Source: Oharaeibacter diazotrophicus (lineage in GTDB: Bacteria; Pseudomonadota; Alphaproteobacteria; Rhizobiales; Pleomorphomonadaceae). From it: DNA of 64,000 nt. The notes below the pieces were generated by a model. That model worked only from the letters and a program-made list of their open reading frames with translations, ran no database searches and had not been told where the DNA came from. The DNA is taken from NCBI RefSeq assembly GCF_004362745.1, contig NZ_SNXY01000006.1, forward strand, positions 868,001 through 932,000, written 5' to 3'. The position numbers and the translations under genes are program-made. Shown here in pieces: positions 26,922 to 35,958 of this stretch (position 1 is its first letter; each line of letters begins with the position of its first letter).

Positions 26922-27983
26922 TCAGCAGATCCGCGGCAGCTGTTCGCCGGACAGCCAGTCGACGATGCGGCCGCCGCCGAAGCCGGTGGTCATCTGCACG
27001 AACTGCTGGTCGTCGGCGACGACGGTGCCGATCGCGGCGGCCTCGGCGCCGAGCGGGTGGGCGCGCATGGCCGCGAGCAGCGCGTCGGCGCCGGCCGGCG
27101 ACACCACCGCGACCAGCTTGCCCTCGTTGGCGACGTTGAGCGGATCGAGCCCGAGCAGTTCGCAGGCCGCCGCCACCTCCGGCTTGACCGGGATCGCCGC
27201 CTCCTCGATGCGGAAGCCGACGCCGGACTGGTGCGCGAGCTCGTTGAGCGTGGCGGCGAGGCCGCCGCGGGTCGGGTCGCGCATCAGTTTCAGGTGCGGC
27301 CCGGCGGCAGCGACCATCGCCTCGACGAGGCCGTTGAGGGCGGCGCTGTCGGAGAGGATCGCGGTCTCGAACTCGAGGTTCTCGCGGCTCGACATGATCG
27401 CGACGCCATGGTCGCCGATCGAGCCCGAGAGCACCACGACGTCGCCGGGCTCGGCGCGGTCGCCGGAGAGGTCGAGCCCGTCGGGCAATTCGCCGATGCC
27501 GGCGGTCGAGATGAACAGGCCGTCGGCCTTGCCGCGCTCGACCACTTTGGTGTCGCCGGTGACGATGGTGACGCCCGCCGCGCGCGCCGCCCTGCCCATC
27601 GAGTCGGCGATGCGCTTCAGGTCGGCCAGCGGGAAGCCCTCCTCGACGATGTAGCTCGCCGACAGGTGCAGCGGCCGGGCGCCGGACATGGCGATGTCGT
27701 TGACGGTGCCGTGCACCGCCAGCGAGCCGATGTCGCCGCCGGGGAAGAACAGCGGCGAGACGACGTAGCCGTCGGTGGTCATCACCATCCGCCCGCCGCG
27801 CGGGGTCGGGAAGGCCGCCTGGTCGTTGCCCTGGTCGAGGAACGGGTTGGCGAAGGCCTCGCGGAAGATGCCCGAGACGAGGTCGGCCATCGCCCGGCCG
27901 CCGGAGCCGTGGCCGAGGTCGACCCGGCCGTTGGCGAGGTCGAGCTTGCGGCGATAGGCCTTGATCGGGGAACGGACGGTCAA
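26922..27983 (-). CDS. hypE: Hydrogenase maturation protein HypE (carbamoyl dehydratase)
   Basis: 353 residues. HypE dehydrates the carbamoyl group that HypF places on its C-terminal cysteine, producing the cyanide ligand of the NiFe active site. The PurM-like fold is visible (VDLGHGSGGRAMADLV, DQAAF, MTTDGYVVSPLFFPGGDIG, VTGDTKVV) and the protein ends in the essential PRIC, so it is complete. The start is an unusual TTG at 27981-27983, overlapping the hypD stop as TTGA; no ATG or GTG gives a full N-terminal strand. Confidence 0.95.
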   Translation of the reverse strand: MTVRSPIKAYRRKLDLANGRVDLGHGSGGRAMADLVSGIFREAFANPFLDQGNDQAAFPTPRGGRMVMTTDGYVVSPLFFPGGDIGSLAVHGTVNDIAMSGARPLHLSASYIVEEGFPLADLKRIADSMGRAARAAGVTIVTGDTKVVERGKADGLFISTAGIGELPDGLDLSGDRAEPGDVVVLSGSIGDHGVAIMSSRENLEFETAILSDSAALNGLVEAMVAAAGPHLKLMRDPTRGGLAATLNELAHQSGVGFRIEEAAIPVKPEVAAACELLGLDPLNVANEGKLVAVVSPAGADALLAAMRAHPLGAEAAAIGTVVADDQQFVQMTTGFGGGRIVDWLSGEQLPRIC

Positions 27984-29125
27984 GACGCCCTCCTAAGGCT
28001 GTCGTGCTCGCGGAAGCGGCCGTAGGTCCAGTGCGCGGCGCAGGCACCCTCCGAGGATACCATGCAGGCGCCCATCGGTGTCTCCGGCGTGCACACCGTC
28101 CCGAACAGCTTGCACTCGGCCGGCCGCTTCTGGCCGCGCAGGATGGCGCCGCACTCGCAGGCCGGGTTGTCGTCGGCGCGGATGGTCTCGACCGAGAAGC
28201 GCTTCTCGGCGTCGAGGGCGGCCCACTCGTCGCGCAGCTTGAGCGCGGAGGCCGGCACGGAGCCGAGGCCGCGCCACTCGAAGCTCTCGCGCAGCTCGAA
28301 GAAGCGGTCGACCAGGGACTGCGCCGCGACGTTGCCGGCGGGGGTGACGGCGCGGATGTACTGGTTCTCGACCTCGGCGCGCTGCTCGTTGACCTGACGC
28401 ACCAGCATCAGCACCGCCTGCATCACGTCGAGCGGCTCGAAACCGGCGACCACCACGGGCTTGCGGTGGCGCTCGGCGAACTCGCGGTAGGGCTCGAGGC
28501 CGATGATGGTCGAGACATGCGCCGGCCCGACGAAACCCTCGATCGCCACCGGCCGCTCGCCCGGCACCGGCGGCGCGGTCAGGATCGCGCGCATGGCGAC
28601 CGGCGTCAGCACGTGGTTGACGAAGAAGGAGAGGTTCGGCAGGCGCTTCTCGGCCGCGAGCTTCAGCGCGACCGCGGTCGGCGGCGTCGTGGTCTCGAAG
28701 CCGATGGCGAAGAACACCACCTCGCGGTCCGGCTCGGCCTCGGCGATGCGCAGGGCGTCGAGGGTGGAGTAGACCATGCGGATGTCGGCGCCGGCGGCCT
28801 TGGCCTTCAGCAGGCTGGTGCCCTTGGAGCCCGGCACGCGCATCATGTCGCCGTAGGTCAGCAGCGTCACGCCGGGGCGGCGGGCGAGCCGGACGGCGTC
28901 GTCGATGCGGCCGACCGGCAGCACGCAGACCGGGCAGCCCGGGCCGTGGATCATGCGCACGTTGGCCGGCAGCAGGTCCTCGAGGCCGTAGCGGGAAATC
29001 GCGTGGGTGTGACCGCCGCAGAACTCCATGAAGGAATAGGTGCGGTCCGGCCGGACCTCGGCGGCGATGGCGGCGGCGATCTTGGCGGCGAGGTCGCCGT
29101 CGCGGTATTCGTCGACGTATTTCAT
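27980..29125 (-). CDS. hypD: Hydrogenase maturation protein HypD
   Basis: 381 residues. This iron-sulfur scaffold, with HypC, assembles the Fe(CN)2CO unit. The conserved motifs are MEFCGGHTHAISRYG, MIHGPGCPVCVLP, the GFETTTP strand and the 4Fe-4S-binding end (CECGAILRG, ECKLFGTVCTPETPMGACMVSSEGACAAHW). The ATG overlaps the hypC stop by 4 bases, so coupling with its partner HypC is direct. The length is normal for the family (370-385). Confidence 0.96.
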   Translation of the reverse strand: MKYVDEYRDGDLAAKIAAAIAAEVRPDRTYSFMEFCGGHTHAISRYGLEDLLPANVRMIHGPGCPVCVLPVGRIDDAVRLARRPGVTLLTYGDMMRVPGSKGTSLLKAKAAGADIRMVYSTLDALRIAEAEPDREVVFFAIGFETTTPPTAVALKLAAEKRLPNLSFFVNHVLTPVAMRAILTAPPVPGERPVAIEGFVGPAHVSTIIGLEPYREFAERHRKPVVVAGFEPLDVMQAVLMLVRQVNEQRAEVENQYIRAVTPAGNVAAQSLVDRFFELRESFEWRGLGSVPASALKLRDEWAALDAEKRFSVETIRADDNPACECGAILRGQKRPAECKLFGTVCTPETPMGACMVSSEGACAAHWTYGRFREHDSLRRAS

Positions 29126-29367
29126 GCTCGCCCCTCCGGTTCGAGCGTGGCGAGCGCGCCAGCCTCGGCGAGCAGGGCCAGCGTCTTCTCGGCCTCCTCC
29201 GCATCGATCCGCGCCAGCGCATGGCCGACGTGGACGATGACGTAGTCGCCGGGGGCGACGTCGTCGACGAGCGCGACCGAGATGGTCTTCTTGACGCCGT
29301 CGAGGCTGATCTTGGCCATCTGGTCCGGCAGAAGCTCGGTGACCAGCGCCGGAATGGCGAGGCACAT
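29122..29367 (-). CDS. hypC: Hydrogenase maturation chaperone HypC
   Basis: 81 residues beginning with MCLAIP; the cysteine after the removed Met carries the Fe ligand group to the large-subunit precursor. The OB-like barrel residues follow (KISLDGVKKTISVALVDDVAPGDYVIVHVGHALARID). It is separated by 16 bases from hypF and overlaps hypD by 4 bases. It is a paralogue of HupF in the same operon; HypC is recognised by its position beside hypD and the shorter tail. Confidence 0.95.
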   Translation of the reverse strand: MCLAIPALVTELLPDQMAKISLDGVKKTISVALVDDVAPGDYVIVHVGHALARIDAEEAEKTLALLAEAGALATLEPEGRA

Positions 29368-29383
29368 GGGTCGTCTCCCTCCC

Positions 29384-31633
29384 CTAATTCGTTATGTCCG
29401 CGCCCCGGGCGATCGCGGCCTGGCCGAACGAGAGCCCGCCGTCGTTGGGCGGCAGCTTGCGGGCGTGCAGCACGGAAAGGCCACGGGCGGCGAGCGCCGC
29501 GTCGAGGCCTTCGGCGAGCACGCGGTTCATCAGGCAGCCGCCGCCGAGCGCGACGCGCTCCACGCCGGTTGCGCGGGCCGTGGCCACGGCGAGCTCGGCG
29601 AGCCCGGCGACCAGCGTGCCGTGAAAGAGGTCCGCCGTCTCGGCCGCGTCGGGCCGGGCGTCGGCGAGATGACGGAGCAGCGGCGCGCAGGACAGCCTGC
29701 CGTCCGCGAGGTCGTAGCCGCCGGCGAGCGCGCGCGGCGCCCGCACCAGCGCCTCGAGCTCCATCGCCGCCTGACCCTCGTGGTCCTGGACGGCGCGCAC
29801 GCCCGCGAGCGCCGCGACGGCGTCGAACAGTCGCCCGAGCGACGAGGTCGAGACCCGCTCGGCGCCGACGGCGAGCCGGCGCGCCAGCGGCGCGGCGAGC
29901 GCGACGTTGCCGAAGAAGGCCGGGGCGCGGTCGAGCCGGCCGCAGGCGGCGAGCGCGGCGAGCCCCATCCGCCAGGGTTCGCGGGCGGCGCGGTCGCCGC
30001 CGGGCAGCGCCAGCGGCGCGAGGCCGCCGAGCCGGCGCCAGCGCGCGCCGTCCACCACGATCGCCTCGCCGCCCCAGGCGGTGCCGTCGTCGCCGAGACC
30101 GTGGCCGTCGAGCGCGAGGCCGAGCACCGGCCCGGCGACGCCGTGTTCGGCGGCGACGGCGGCGACGTGGGCGGCGTGGTGCTGCACCCGCACCACCGGC
30201 CGGCCGAAGGCTTCCGCGAGCGCTGTCGAGCGGTAGTCCGGGTGGAGGTCGCAGGCGACGCGGTCGGGCGCGACGTCGAGCAGCGAGAGCAGGTGGTCGA
30301 CCGTCTCGCGGTGGAAGCGGACGGTCTCGGCGGTGTCGAGATCGCCGACGTGCTGGGACACGAAGGCCTCGCGGCCGCGCGTCACCGTCACGGTCGCCTT
30401 GAGATGGGCGCCGAAGGCGAGGACGTCCGGCCCGTCGGTCGCGAGCGGGATCGGATCGGGCACGAAGCCGCGGGCGCGGCGCAGGTAGGTCGGCGCGCCC
30501 GCGACGACCTGGACCACGCTGTCGTCGCAGCGGATCACGATCGGGCGGTCGTGGCCGACGACGAGGTCGGCGATCCCGCCGAGCCGGCGCGCCGCGTCGG
30601 CGTCGTCGACCACCAGCGGCTCGCCGCAGGGATTGGCCGAGGTGGCGACCAGCACCGTCGGGTTCGGCGCGTCGGGATCCGAGGCGTCGGCGAGCGCGGC
30701 GAACAGCAGGTGGTGGACGGGGGCGTAGGCGAGCATCACGCCGACCCGCGTCAGCCCCGGCGACAACGACGGCGCCAGCACGCCCGGCCGGACCGCCATC
30801 AACACGATCGGGGCGGCGGTGGAACGGGCGAGCGCGGCCTCCGCCTCGGTCGGCGCCGCGACGGCGGCGAGCGAGGCAGAGTTCGCCATCATCACCGCGA
30901 AGGGCTTGGCGTCGCGGGCCTTGCGGCGGCGCAGTTCCGCGACCGCCGCCTCGGCGCGGGCGTCCGCCACCAGGTGGAAGCCGCCGACGCCCTTCAGGGC
31001 GACGATGCGGCCGGCGCGGAGCGCCGCGGCGATCTCGCCGATCGGGTGCGACAGCCGCGGCCCGCAGGCCGGGCAGGCGATCGGCTCGGCGTGGAAGCGG
31101 CGGTTGGCGGGGTCGCCGTAGTCGGCGGCGCAGGCCGCGCACATCGGGAAGCCCGCCATCGCGGTCTGCGGCCGGTCGTAGGGCAGGCGGCGGGTGATGG
31201 TGAGGCGCGGGCCGCAGTGGGTGCAGTTGACGAAGGGGTAGCCGAAGAAACGGCTCCGCGGATCGAACAGCTCGGCCCGGCAGGCCGGGCAGGTCGCCGC
31301 GTCCGCCACGATCCGGGTGGCGGCGCGGCCGGCCCGGCTCTCGGCGATGGCGAAGCCGCGCCCGCCGGTCGGCGCGATCGCCTCGACGGCGACGCCGTCG
31401 ATCCGGGCGAGCGGCGGCGCCTCGGCGGTGAGGCGGGCGAGGAAGCCGTCGAGCGCACCGCCCTCGGCCTCGATGGTGACGCCGTCGGCGCCGTTGAGCA
31501 CGAAGCCCGAGACGCCGCAATCGGCGGCGAGGCGGTGCACGAACGGCCGCATGCCGACGCCCTGCACGGCGCCGACGACCCGGACGCGGACGCGTCCGGC
31601 CGGTGCGGCGGAGGCGGCGGGCGGCGGCGCCAT
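29384..31633 (-). CDS. hypF: Carbamoyltransferase HypF
   Basis: 749 residues with all expected domains: acylphosphatase-like (RVRVRVVGAVQGVGMRPFVHRLA, about 14-36), two zinc-finger motifs (CPACRAELFDP...NCTHCGPR and CAACAADYGDP...CPACGPR), YrdC-like (GRIVALKGVGGFHLVADA) and the Kae1-like carbamoyltransferase half (VQHHAAHVAAVAAEHG; GGGCLMN near the end). It makes carbamoyl-AMP from carbamoyl phosphate and transfers it to HypE, the source of the CN ligands. It lies 5 bases after hypB, completing the rhizobial order hypABFCDE. Confidence 0.96.
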   Translation of the reverse strand: MAPPPAASAAPAGRVRVRVVGAVQGVGMRPFVHRLAADCGVSGFVLNGADGVTIEAEGGALDGFLARLTAEAPPLARIDGVAVEAIAPTGGRGFAIAESRAGRAATRIVADAATCPACRAELFDPRSRFFGYPFVNCTHCGPRLTITRRLPYDRPQTAMAGFPMCAACAADYGDPANRRFHAEPIACPACGPRLSHPIGEIAAALRAGRIVALKGVGGFHLVADARAEAAVAELRRRKARDAKPFAVMMANSASLAAVAAPTEAEAALARSTAAPIVLMAVRPGVLAPSLSPGLTRVGVMLAYAPVHHLLFAALADASDPDAPNPTVLVATSANPCGEPLVVDDADAARRLGGIADLVVGHDRPIVIRCDDSVVQVVAGAPTYLRRARGFVPDPIPLATDGPDVLAFGAHLKATVTVTRGREAFVSQHVGDLDTAETVRFHRETVDHLLSLLDVAPDRVACDLHPDYRSTALAEAFGRPVVRVQHHAAHVAAVAAEHGVAGPVLGLALDGHGLGDDGTAWGGEAIVVDGARWRRLGGLAPLALPGGDRAAREPWRMGLAALAACGRLDRAPAFFGNVALAAPLARRLAVGAERVSTSSLGRLFDAVAALAGVRAVQDHEGQAAMELEALVRAPRALAGGYDLADGRLSCAPLLRHLADARPDAAETADLFHGTLVAGLAELAVATARATGVERVALGGGCLMNRVLAEGLDAALAARGLSVLHARKLPPNDGGLSFGQAAIARGADITN

Positions 31634-31638
31634 GGCGG

Positions 31639-32598
31639 TCAGGCCGGTTGGCGTCGGACCGCGGCGGCGGCGGCGGCCGCGCGCACCTCGATCCAGGCGT
31701 AGAAGGCGGCGAGGCCCTCGCCGGTGCGCGCCGACACCGTCAGCATCTGCAGGTGCGGGTTGACCCGGAGCGCCGAGGCCATGCAGGCGCCGACGTCGAA
31801 GTCGAGATGCGGCAGGAGGTCGGCCTTGTTGAGAAGCATCAGGTCGGCGGCGGCGAACATGTCCGGGTACTTCTCCGGCTTGTCCTCGCCCTCGGTGACC
31901 GAGAGAACCACCACCTTGTGCGCCTCGCCGAGGTCGAAGGCGGCGGGGCAGACGAGGTTGCCGACGTTCTCGACGAACAGCAGGCCGCCGGGCGCCAGCG
32001 GCAGGTCGTCGAGGGCGTGGCCGACCATGTGGGCGTCGAGGTGGCAGCCCTTGCCGGTGTTGACCTGGACCGCCGGCGCACCGGTGGCGCGGATGCGGTC
32101 GGCGTCGTTGGAGGTCTGCTGGTCGCCCTCGATCACCGCGACGGGGAAGCGGCCCTTCAGGTCGGCGATGGTGCGGCAGAGCAGCGTCGTCTTGCCCGAG
32201 CCCGGGCTCGACACGAAGTTCAGCGCGAAGGTGCCGGTGCGGGCGAGGCGGTCGCGGTTGGCGCGGGCGTGGAGATTGTTCTTGCCGAGGATGTCGCGCT
32301 CGATCCGCACGATACGTTCCTGGCTAAGGCCGGGCACGTGGACGCCCGCGATGCCGCCGCCGGCGTCGACCCGGCCCGGCGTCACCACGAGGCCGTCGTG
32401 GCCGTGGTGCGGGTGATCGTGACCGTGGTGGGCATGGTCGTGCGGGTGATCGTGGTCGTGGTGGTGATCGTGGTCGCCGTGGGCGTGGTCGTGCCCGCCG
32501 GCACCGTGGTGATGATGCCCGTCGTGGCCGTGGGCGTGGCCGCCCGCGCCCGGCTTGCCGTCCACCGTGTGCTCGCCGCAGCCGCAGACCGTGCACAT
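31639..32598 (-). CDS. hypB: Nickel-inserting GTPase HypB with histidine-rich nickel-storage segment
   Basis: 319 residues. It starts with the metal motif [12 protein letters not shown] stretch of about 50 residues (about 20-70) holds some 25 histidines alternating with Asp, Gly and Ala, as in the nickel-storing HypB of Bradyrhizobium and Rhizobium. The SIMIBI GTPase follows, with P-loop [28 protein letters not shown] and the specificity motif NKAD. The His-rich tract explains the tandem-repeat look of 32390-32560. The hypA stop and hypB start share one base. Confidence 0.96.
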   Translation of the reverse strand: MCTVCGCGEHTVDGKPGAGGHAHGHDGHHHHGAGGHDHAHGDHDHHHDHDHPHDHAHHGHDHPHHGHDGLVVTPGRVDAGGGIAGVHVPGLSQERIVRIERDILGKNNLHARANRDRLARTGTFALNFVSSPGSGKTTLLCRTIADLKGRFPVAVIEGDQQTSNDADRIRATGAPAVQVNTGKGCHLDAHMVGHALDDLPLAPGGLLFVENVGNLVCPAAFDLGEAHKVVVLSVTEGEDKPEKYPDMFAAADLMLLNKADLLPHLDFDVGACMASALRVNPHLQMLTVSARTGEGLAAFYAWIEVRAAAAAAAVRRQPA

Positions 32599-32939
32599 CA
32601 CTCCACCTCCAGTTCGCGGACCCTGAGTTCGTCGCCCGCCGTCATCTGCACGTGATGGCGCCCGCACTCCGGGCAGGCGCCGAACCGCTCGGCGAGCGGC
32701 ACCGTCTTCTCGCAGTCGAGGCACCAGCCGGCGCCGGGGACGCGCTCGATCACCAGCTTCGCCCCTTCGGCGAGCGTGCCGCGCGAGACCGCCTCGAAAC
32801 AGAATTCCATCGCCTCGGGGGCGACGTGGCCGAGGACGCCGATCTCGAGCACGACCGTGCGGACGCGCCGGAACGCCTGCCGCGCCGCCTCGTCCTCGAT
32901 CAGGCCGACCACGCCCTCGCAGAGCGCCATCTCATGCAT
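32598..32939 (-). CDS. hypA: Nickel chaperone HypA
   Basis: 113 residues. MHEMALCEG supplies the N-terminal nickel site (Met-His-Glu), and the zinc site is CLDCEKT...CPECGRH. It delivers nickel with HypB to the large-subunit precursor. The family length is 113-118. The start overlaps the hupK end by 8 bases, so the switch from hup to hyp genes occurs with no gap and expression must be joint. Confidence 0.95.
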   Translation of the reverse strand: MHEMALCEGVVGLIEDEAARQAFRRVRTVVLEIGVLGHVAPEAMEFCFEAVSRGTLAEGAKLVIERVPGAGWCLDCEKTVPLAERFGACPECGRHHVQMTAGDELRVRELEVE

Positions 32940-33939
32940 CGCCGTCCTCCCCGACCGCGACGTCGAAGGCCACGCAGGGATCGTAGGCGGCGGCGCGGCG
33001 CGCGACCTCCGCGGCCGGGTCGCCCGCCGGCCGGAGGCCGATCAGGGACCGCGCGAAGGGCCCGTCCGGATGGAAGTTCCATTCCGTCGGGGCGAGGACA
33101 CGGGCGCTGCGGAGCCGTCCATCTCCATGCACCGTCAGGAGAGTGTGCAGCCGACCGCGCGGGCTTTCCACTGCGGCAAAACCCCAACCCGCCCCGAGGC
33201 CCGCAGCGGCGACCCAGCCGGCCTCGGTGGGGCCCGGCACCCGGTCGGCGGCGAGGAGCGCGAAAGCGGCGGCGACCTCGGCGCGACGGGCGGCCCGCGC
33301 CGCCTCCGGATCGGCCGCCGAGGCGCCGGCGCGCGCGGCGGGGCCGGTCTCCGGGCGGCGTCCCGGCAGGACGGGCCGCGCGACGAAATCGGGATCGCCG
33401 GCGAGCGCTTCGACCACCGCGGCGTCGTCGGCCGCCGTTAGAACGTCGGCCCCGGCGACGGGTGCCGGCGCGGCCTCCCTGCCATCGAGCCCGAGCCGGA
33501 CGAGCCCTGCCTCGATCGCGCCGCGGGAAACCGGATCCACCGCGCCGGTCCGGGCGATCGCCGCGCCGTGGGCGACGACGGCGCGCAGCGCGCCCGCACG
33601 GTCCGGATCGGTCAGCAACGCGGCGTCGACCGGTACCAGGGCGCGCACCGACTCGGCGAGCCGCTCGCCGGCGAGCCGGCGCGTCCACGCCGCGGCGTCG
33701 TCGCCGTCGAGCTCGCGGCCGGCGGCGACCGCAGCGGCGAAGCGGACACCGGCGGCGTGGGAGGCGCCGCAGAGGCCGTGCAGCAGGCGGACGGCGGTCT
33801 CGGCCGCCTCGACCGGCCGGCCGGCCATGGTCGACAGCAGCGAGCGCGGCCGCTCGCCGGTCACCGTCACCGCCGCGACGCGCCCGGCGTCGAGCCGCAC
33901 GACGATGGCGAGACCGCCGGGGCGGAGCGGCGCGTTCAC
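32932..33939 (-). CDS. hupK: Hydrogenase accessory protein HupK
   Basis: 335 residues, with remnants of a hydrogenase large-subunit-like protein: LSTMAGRPVEAAETAVRLLHGLCGASHAAGVRFA near the N-terminus and the C-terminal PTEWNFHPDGPFARSLIG with YDPCVAFDVAV. The family has a role in NiFe cofactor assembly on the large subunit. The GTG start at 33939 overlaps the hupJ stop (GTGA). Pro/Ala-rich insertions around 200-225 are not conserved in the family as far as I know. Confidence 0.85.
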   Translation of the reverse strand: MNAPLRPGGLAIVVRLDAGRVAAVTVTGERPRSLLSTMAGRPVEAAETAVRLLHGLCGASHAAGVRFAAAVAAGRELDGDDAAAWTRRLAGERLAESVRALVPVDAALLTDPDRAGALRAVVAHGAAIARTGAVDPVSRGAIEAGLVRLGLDGREAAPAPVAGADVLTAADDAAVVEALAGDPDFVARPVLPGRRPETGPAARAGASAADPEAARAARRAEVAAAFALLAADRVPGPTEAGWVAAAGLGAGWGFAAVESPRGRLHTLLTVHGDGRLRSARVLAPTEWNFHPDGPFARSLIGLRPAGDPAAEVARRAAAYDPCVAFDVAVGEDGDA

Positions 33940-34421
33940 GGCGACGCCTCGGCGCGGCGGCCGAAGAACAGGGCGCGGCGGTCGAGCGTCACCGTGAGAT
34001 CGGCGCGCGGGTCCGGCTCGGGCACGGCGAAGAGCTCGTCGAGCGCGGCGGCGGCCACGGCTTCGGCGGATTCGGCGTCGGCGAAGTCGTCCATCGGCGA
34101 GAAAAGCGAGGCGACGGCGAAGCGGCCGACGCCGTCGGCCTCGGCGGCGATCGCGTCGAGTTCGCCGTCCGGCAGCGGCAGCACCGCCGGCGAACCGGCC
34201 GGCGGCAGCGTGGCGGGATCGTCGGGCACCGCGACCACGTTCATGAACCACGGCGTGACGACGACGCCGATCCGCGCCGCCTTCCAGCGCAGGAAGGCGG
34301 TGGCGTGGACAGCGAGCGCCGGGTTGAACACCGGCAGGTCGGCCATCGCCGGCACCGCCCGCCGCCACGTCTCGACGAGGCGCGCGGGCCGGTCGTCGTC
34401 CGCGGCGGGGTCAGCGGCCAT
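33936..34421 (-). CDS. hupJ: Hydrogenase assembly chaperone HupJ (HybE family)
   Basis: 161 residues. The HybE-family core is visible (LVETWRRAVPAMADLPVFNPALAVHATAFLRW, GVVVTPWFMNVVAVP, FAVASLFSPMDDFAD). HybE-type chaperones bind the Tat-exported small subunit until cofactor insertion is finished. The last 15 residues (DRRALFFGRRAEASP) form the usual basic end. It overlaps hupI by 11 bases upstream and hupK by 4 bases downstream. Confidence 0.88.
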   Translation of the reverse strand: MAADPAADDDRPARLVETWRRAVPAMADLPVFNPALAVHATAFLRWKAARIGVVVTPWFMNVVAVPDDPATLPPAGSPAVLPLPDGELDAIAAEADGVGRFAVASLFSPMDDFADAESAEAVAAAALDELFAVPEPDPRADLTVTLDRRALFFGRRAEASP

Positions 34422-34602
34422 CGCCGAGCCTCATGAACTTGGTGCGCGGGGCGTCGCAGTTCGGGCAGCACCATTCCTCGGGCAGGTCCTCGAAGGCGAC
34501 GCCCGGCGGGATCTGCCAGACGGGATCGCCCTCGGCGGGGTCGTAGACCTGCCAACAGATGCCGCATTCGAAGCGGTCGAGGCTCGTCGCGTCCGCGGTC
34601 AT
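34411..34602 (-). CDS. hupI: Rubredoxin-like protein HupI
   Basis: 63 residues with the two rubredoxin iron-binding knuckles, FECGICWQVYDP and EEWCCPNCDAP. The intervening DPVWQIPPGVAFEDLPEEW is the standard rubredoxin loop. In hydrogenase operons HupI supports maturation of the small-subunit iron-sulfur clusters under oxygen. Its start overlaps the hupH stop by 4 bases. Confidence 0.93.
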   Translation of the reverse strand: MTADATSLDRFECGICWQVYDPAEGDPVWQIPPGVAFEDLPEEWCCPNCDAPRTKFMRLGDGR

Positions 34603-35468
34603 TTGAAGTAGGCGTCCTCGATCTCGCGCAGGCGCTCGGCGCTGTCGCGGAAGTCCTCGTCGGCGGCGCAGGCGACGACGGGCACGCCGCCGACTTCGAC
34701 CGTGTCGAGCAGGATCGTGTCCATGGCGTTGTAGAATTGCACCGCCCAGACGTCGCGCACCGCGGTCGCGTGGATGCGGCAGGTGCCGTACCCGCGCGAC
34801 ACGATCCTGACCGGGCCGTTGCCGAGCGCCACCTCGAGGAAGCCGAGGTCCTCCGGCGTCATCGGCAGCAGCGACAGCGAGATGACGTGCGAGGGATCGT
34901 TCGGCGCGCGCGTCGCGACCCGGTCACGGATCTCGGCGAGCACCGGCAGCACGTTCATCGCCCCCTCGGGCGCGGCGGCGATGTCGAAGCCGGCCGGCAT
35001 CATCGCGGCGGCGCGGCGCACGGCCTCCGGCACGGCGGCGACCTCGACGTAGTCGGCGACCAGCAGGCCCGAGGCGTCGGTGAAACGCACCCGCCACAGA
35101 CCGGCGAACACGCTCTCCTGCACCTGCGCGATCACGCCGTCCGGCAGCGCCACGGTGGCGGCGACCTCGCCCTCGCCGAGCATCTCGCCCATCAGGTGGA
35201 TCTCCTCCGGGCCGAGGCCGGAGAGATCGAACAGGATGCCGCGGGCCTCGGCGGTCTGGCGGTCGAGCGCGTCGGCGATCTGCGGCAGCAGGGCGGCCAC
35301 CGCCGGACAGCGCGCGATCATCGCCTCGGCCGAAGACGTCGCCAGGAAGGACAGCGCACCGGTGCCGGTCACGCTCGCCTTGCGGCCGGAGAGATCGGGC
35401 CCGCCGATCGGGACCATGGCGATGGGAGTGTCGGCGCCCTCCGGGGCGACCCAGAATCCGGCCTTCAT
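34599..35468 (-). CDS. hupH: Hydrogenase expression protein HupH (HyaF family)
   Basis: 289 residues of the HupH/HyaF family: MKAGFWVAPEGADTPIAMVPIGGP at the start, FDLSGLGPEEIHLMGEMLGEGEV in the middle and YGTCRIHATAVRDVWAVQFYNAMDTILLDTVEVGGVP near the end. It is required for maturation of the small subunit in rhizobia; the precise biochemistry is unsettled. It overlaps hupG by 4 bases. Confidence 0.92.
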   Translation of the reverse strand: MKAGFWVAPEGADTPIAMVPIGGPDLSGRKASVTGTGALSFLATSSAEAMIARCPAVAALLPQIADALDRQTAEARGILFDLSGLGPEEIHLMGEMLGEGEVAATVALPDGVIAQVQESVFAGLWRVRFTDASGLLVADYVEVAAVPEAVRRAAAMMPAGFDIAAAPEGAMNVLPVLAEIRDRVATRAPNDPSHVISLSLLPMTPEDLGFLEVALGNGPVRIVSRGYGTCRIHATAVRDVWAVQFYNAMDTILLDTVEVGGVPVVACAADEDFRDSAERLREIEDAYFK

Positions 35469-35911
35469 GCGTCGGCCCTCCGGCCCGAGGTGGTGACGGC
35501 GACGCGCGGCCGCGCAGGGCCCTCGAGAACCGGCGCGGCCGGGTCGAGCAGGCGGGCGATGCTGTCGAGATAGTCGGACCAGTCGCGGATGCGCGGCATC
35601 ACGCCGACTGGGGCCAGCCCGCGGGTCATCACCAGCGACGGCAGCACCTCGACGTGGAAGCGCGGCTTCAGCGCCGGCTCGGCGGCGCGGTCGACCAGGG
35701 CGGCGCGCAGCCGGCCCTTGAAGGCCGCCAGGATCTCCGGCAGCACGACCGCGACGTCGACGCTGTCGCCGCGCGTCTCGGGATCGCCGGTGAAGAACAG
35801 CAGGGCGTGCTCCGCCTCGCCCGCGGCCGGGGCGAGGAAGGCGTCGACGCTGGCGGCGTCGACGACCGGCAGGTTGTGGCGCGTCACCAGCGCCTCGATC
35901 AGGGCCGACAT
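35465..35911 (-). CDS. hupG: Thioredoxin-fold hydrogenase chaperone HupG (HyaE family)
   Basis: 148 residues. A thioredoxin-like fold without the CxxC motif (EHALLFFTGDPETRGDSVDVAVVLPEILAAFKGRLRAALVD, then LPSLVMTRG) is typical for HyaE/HupG, a Tat-signal-binding chaperone of the hydrogenase small subunit. It is separated from hupF by 47 bases, one of the few spaces in the operon. Confidence 0.9.
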   Translation of the reverse strand: MSALIEALVTRHNLPVVDAASVDAFLAPAAGEAEHALLFFTGDPETRGDSVDVAVVLPEILAAFKGRLRAALVDRAAEPALKPRFHVEVLPSLVMTRGLAPVGVMPRIRDWSDYLDSIARLLDPAAPVLEGPARPRVAVTTSGRRADA

Positions 35912-35958
35912 GTCTCCCTCCCCGTTTCGTCGGGTGAAATATCAATTGTAATCGTCGG

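Noticed and set aside
32390-32560. Tandem GTGGTGATCGTG-like repeats that could look like a satellite or CRISPR
   Set aside because: The repeats encode the histidine-rich segment of HypB in the correct frame and have no spacer structure.
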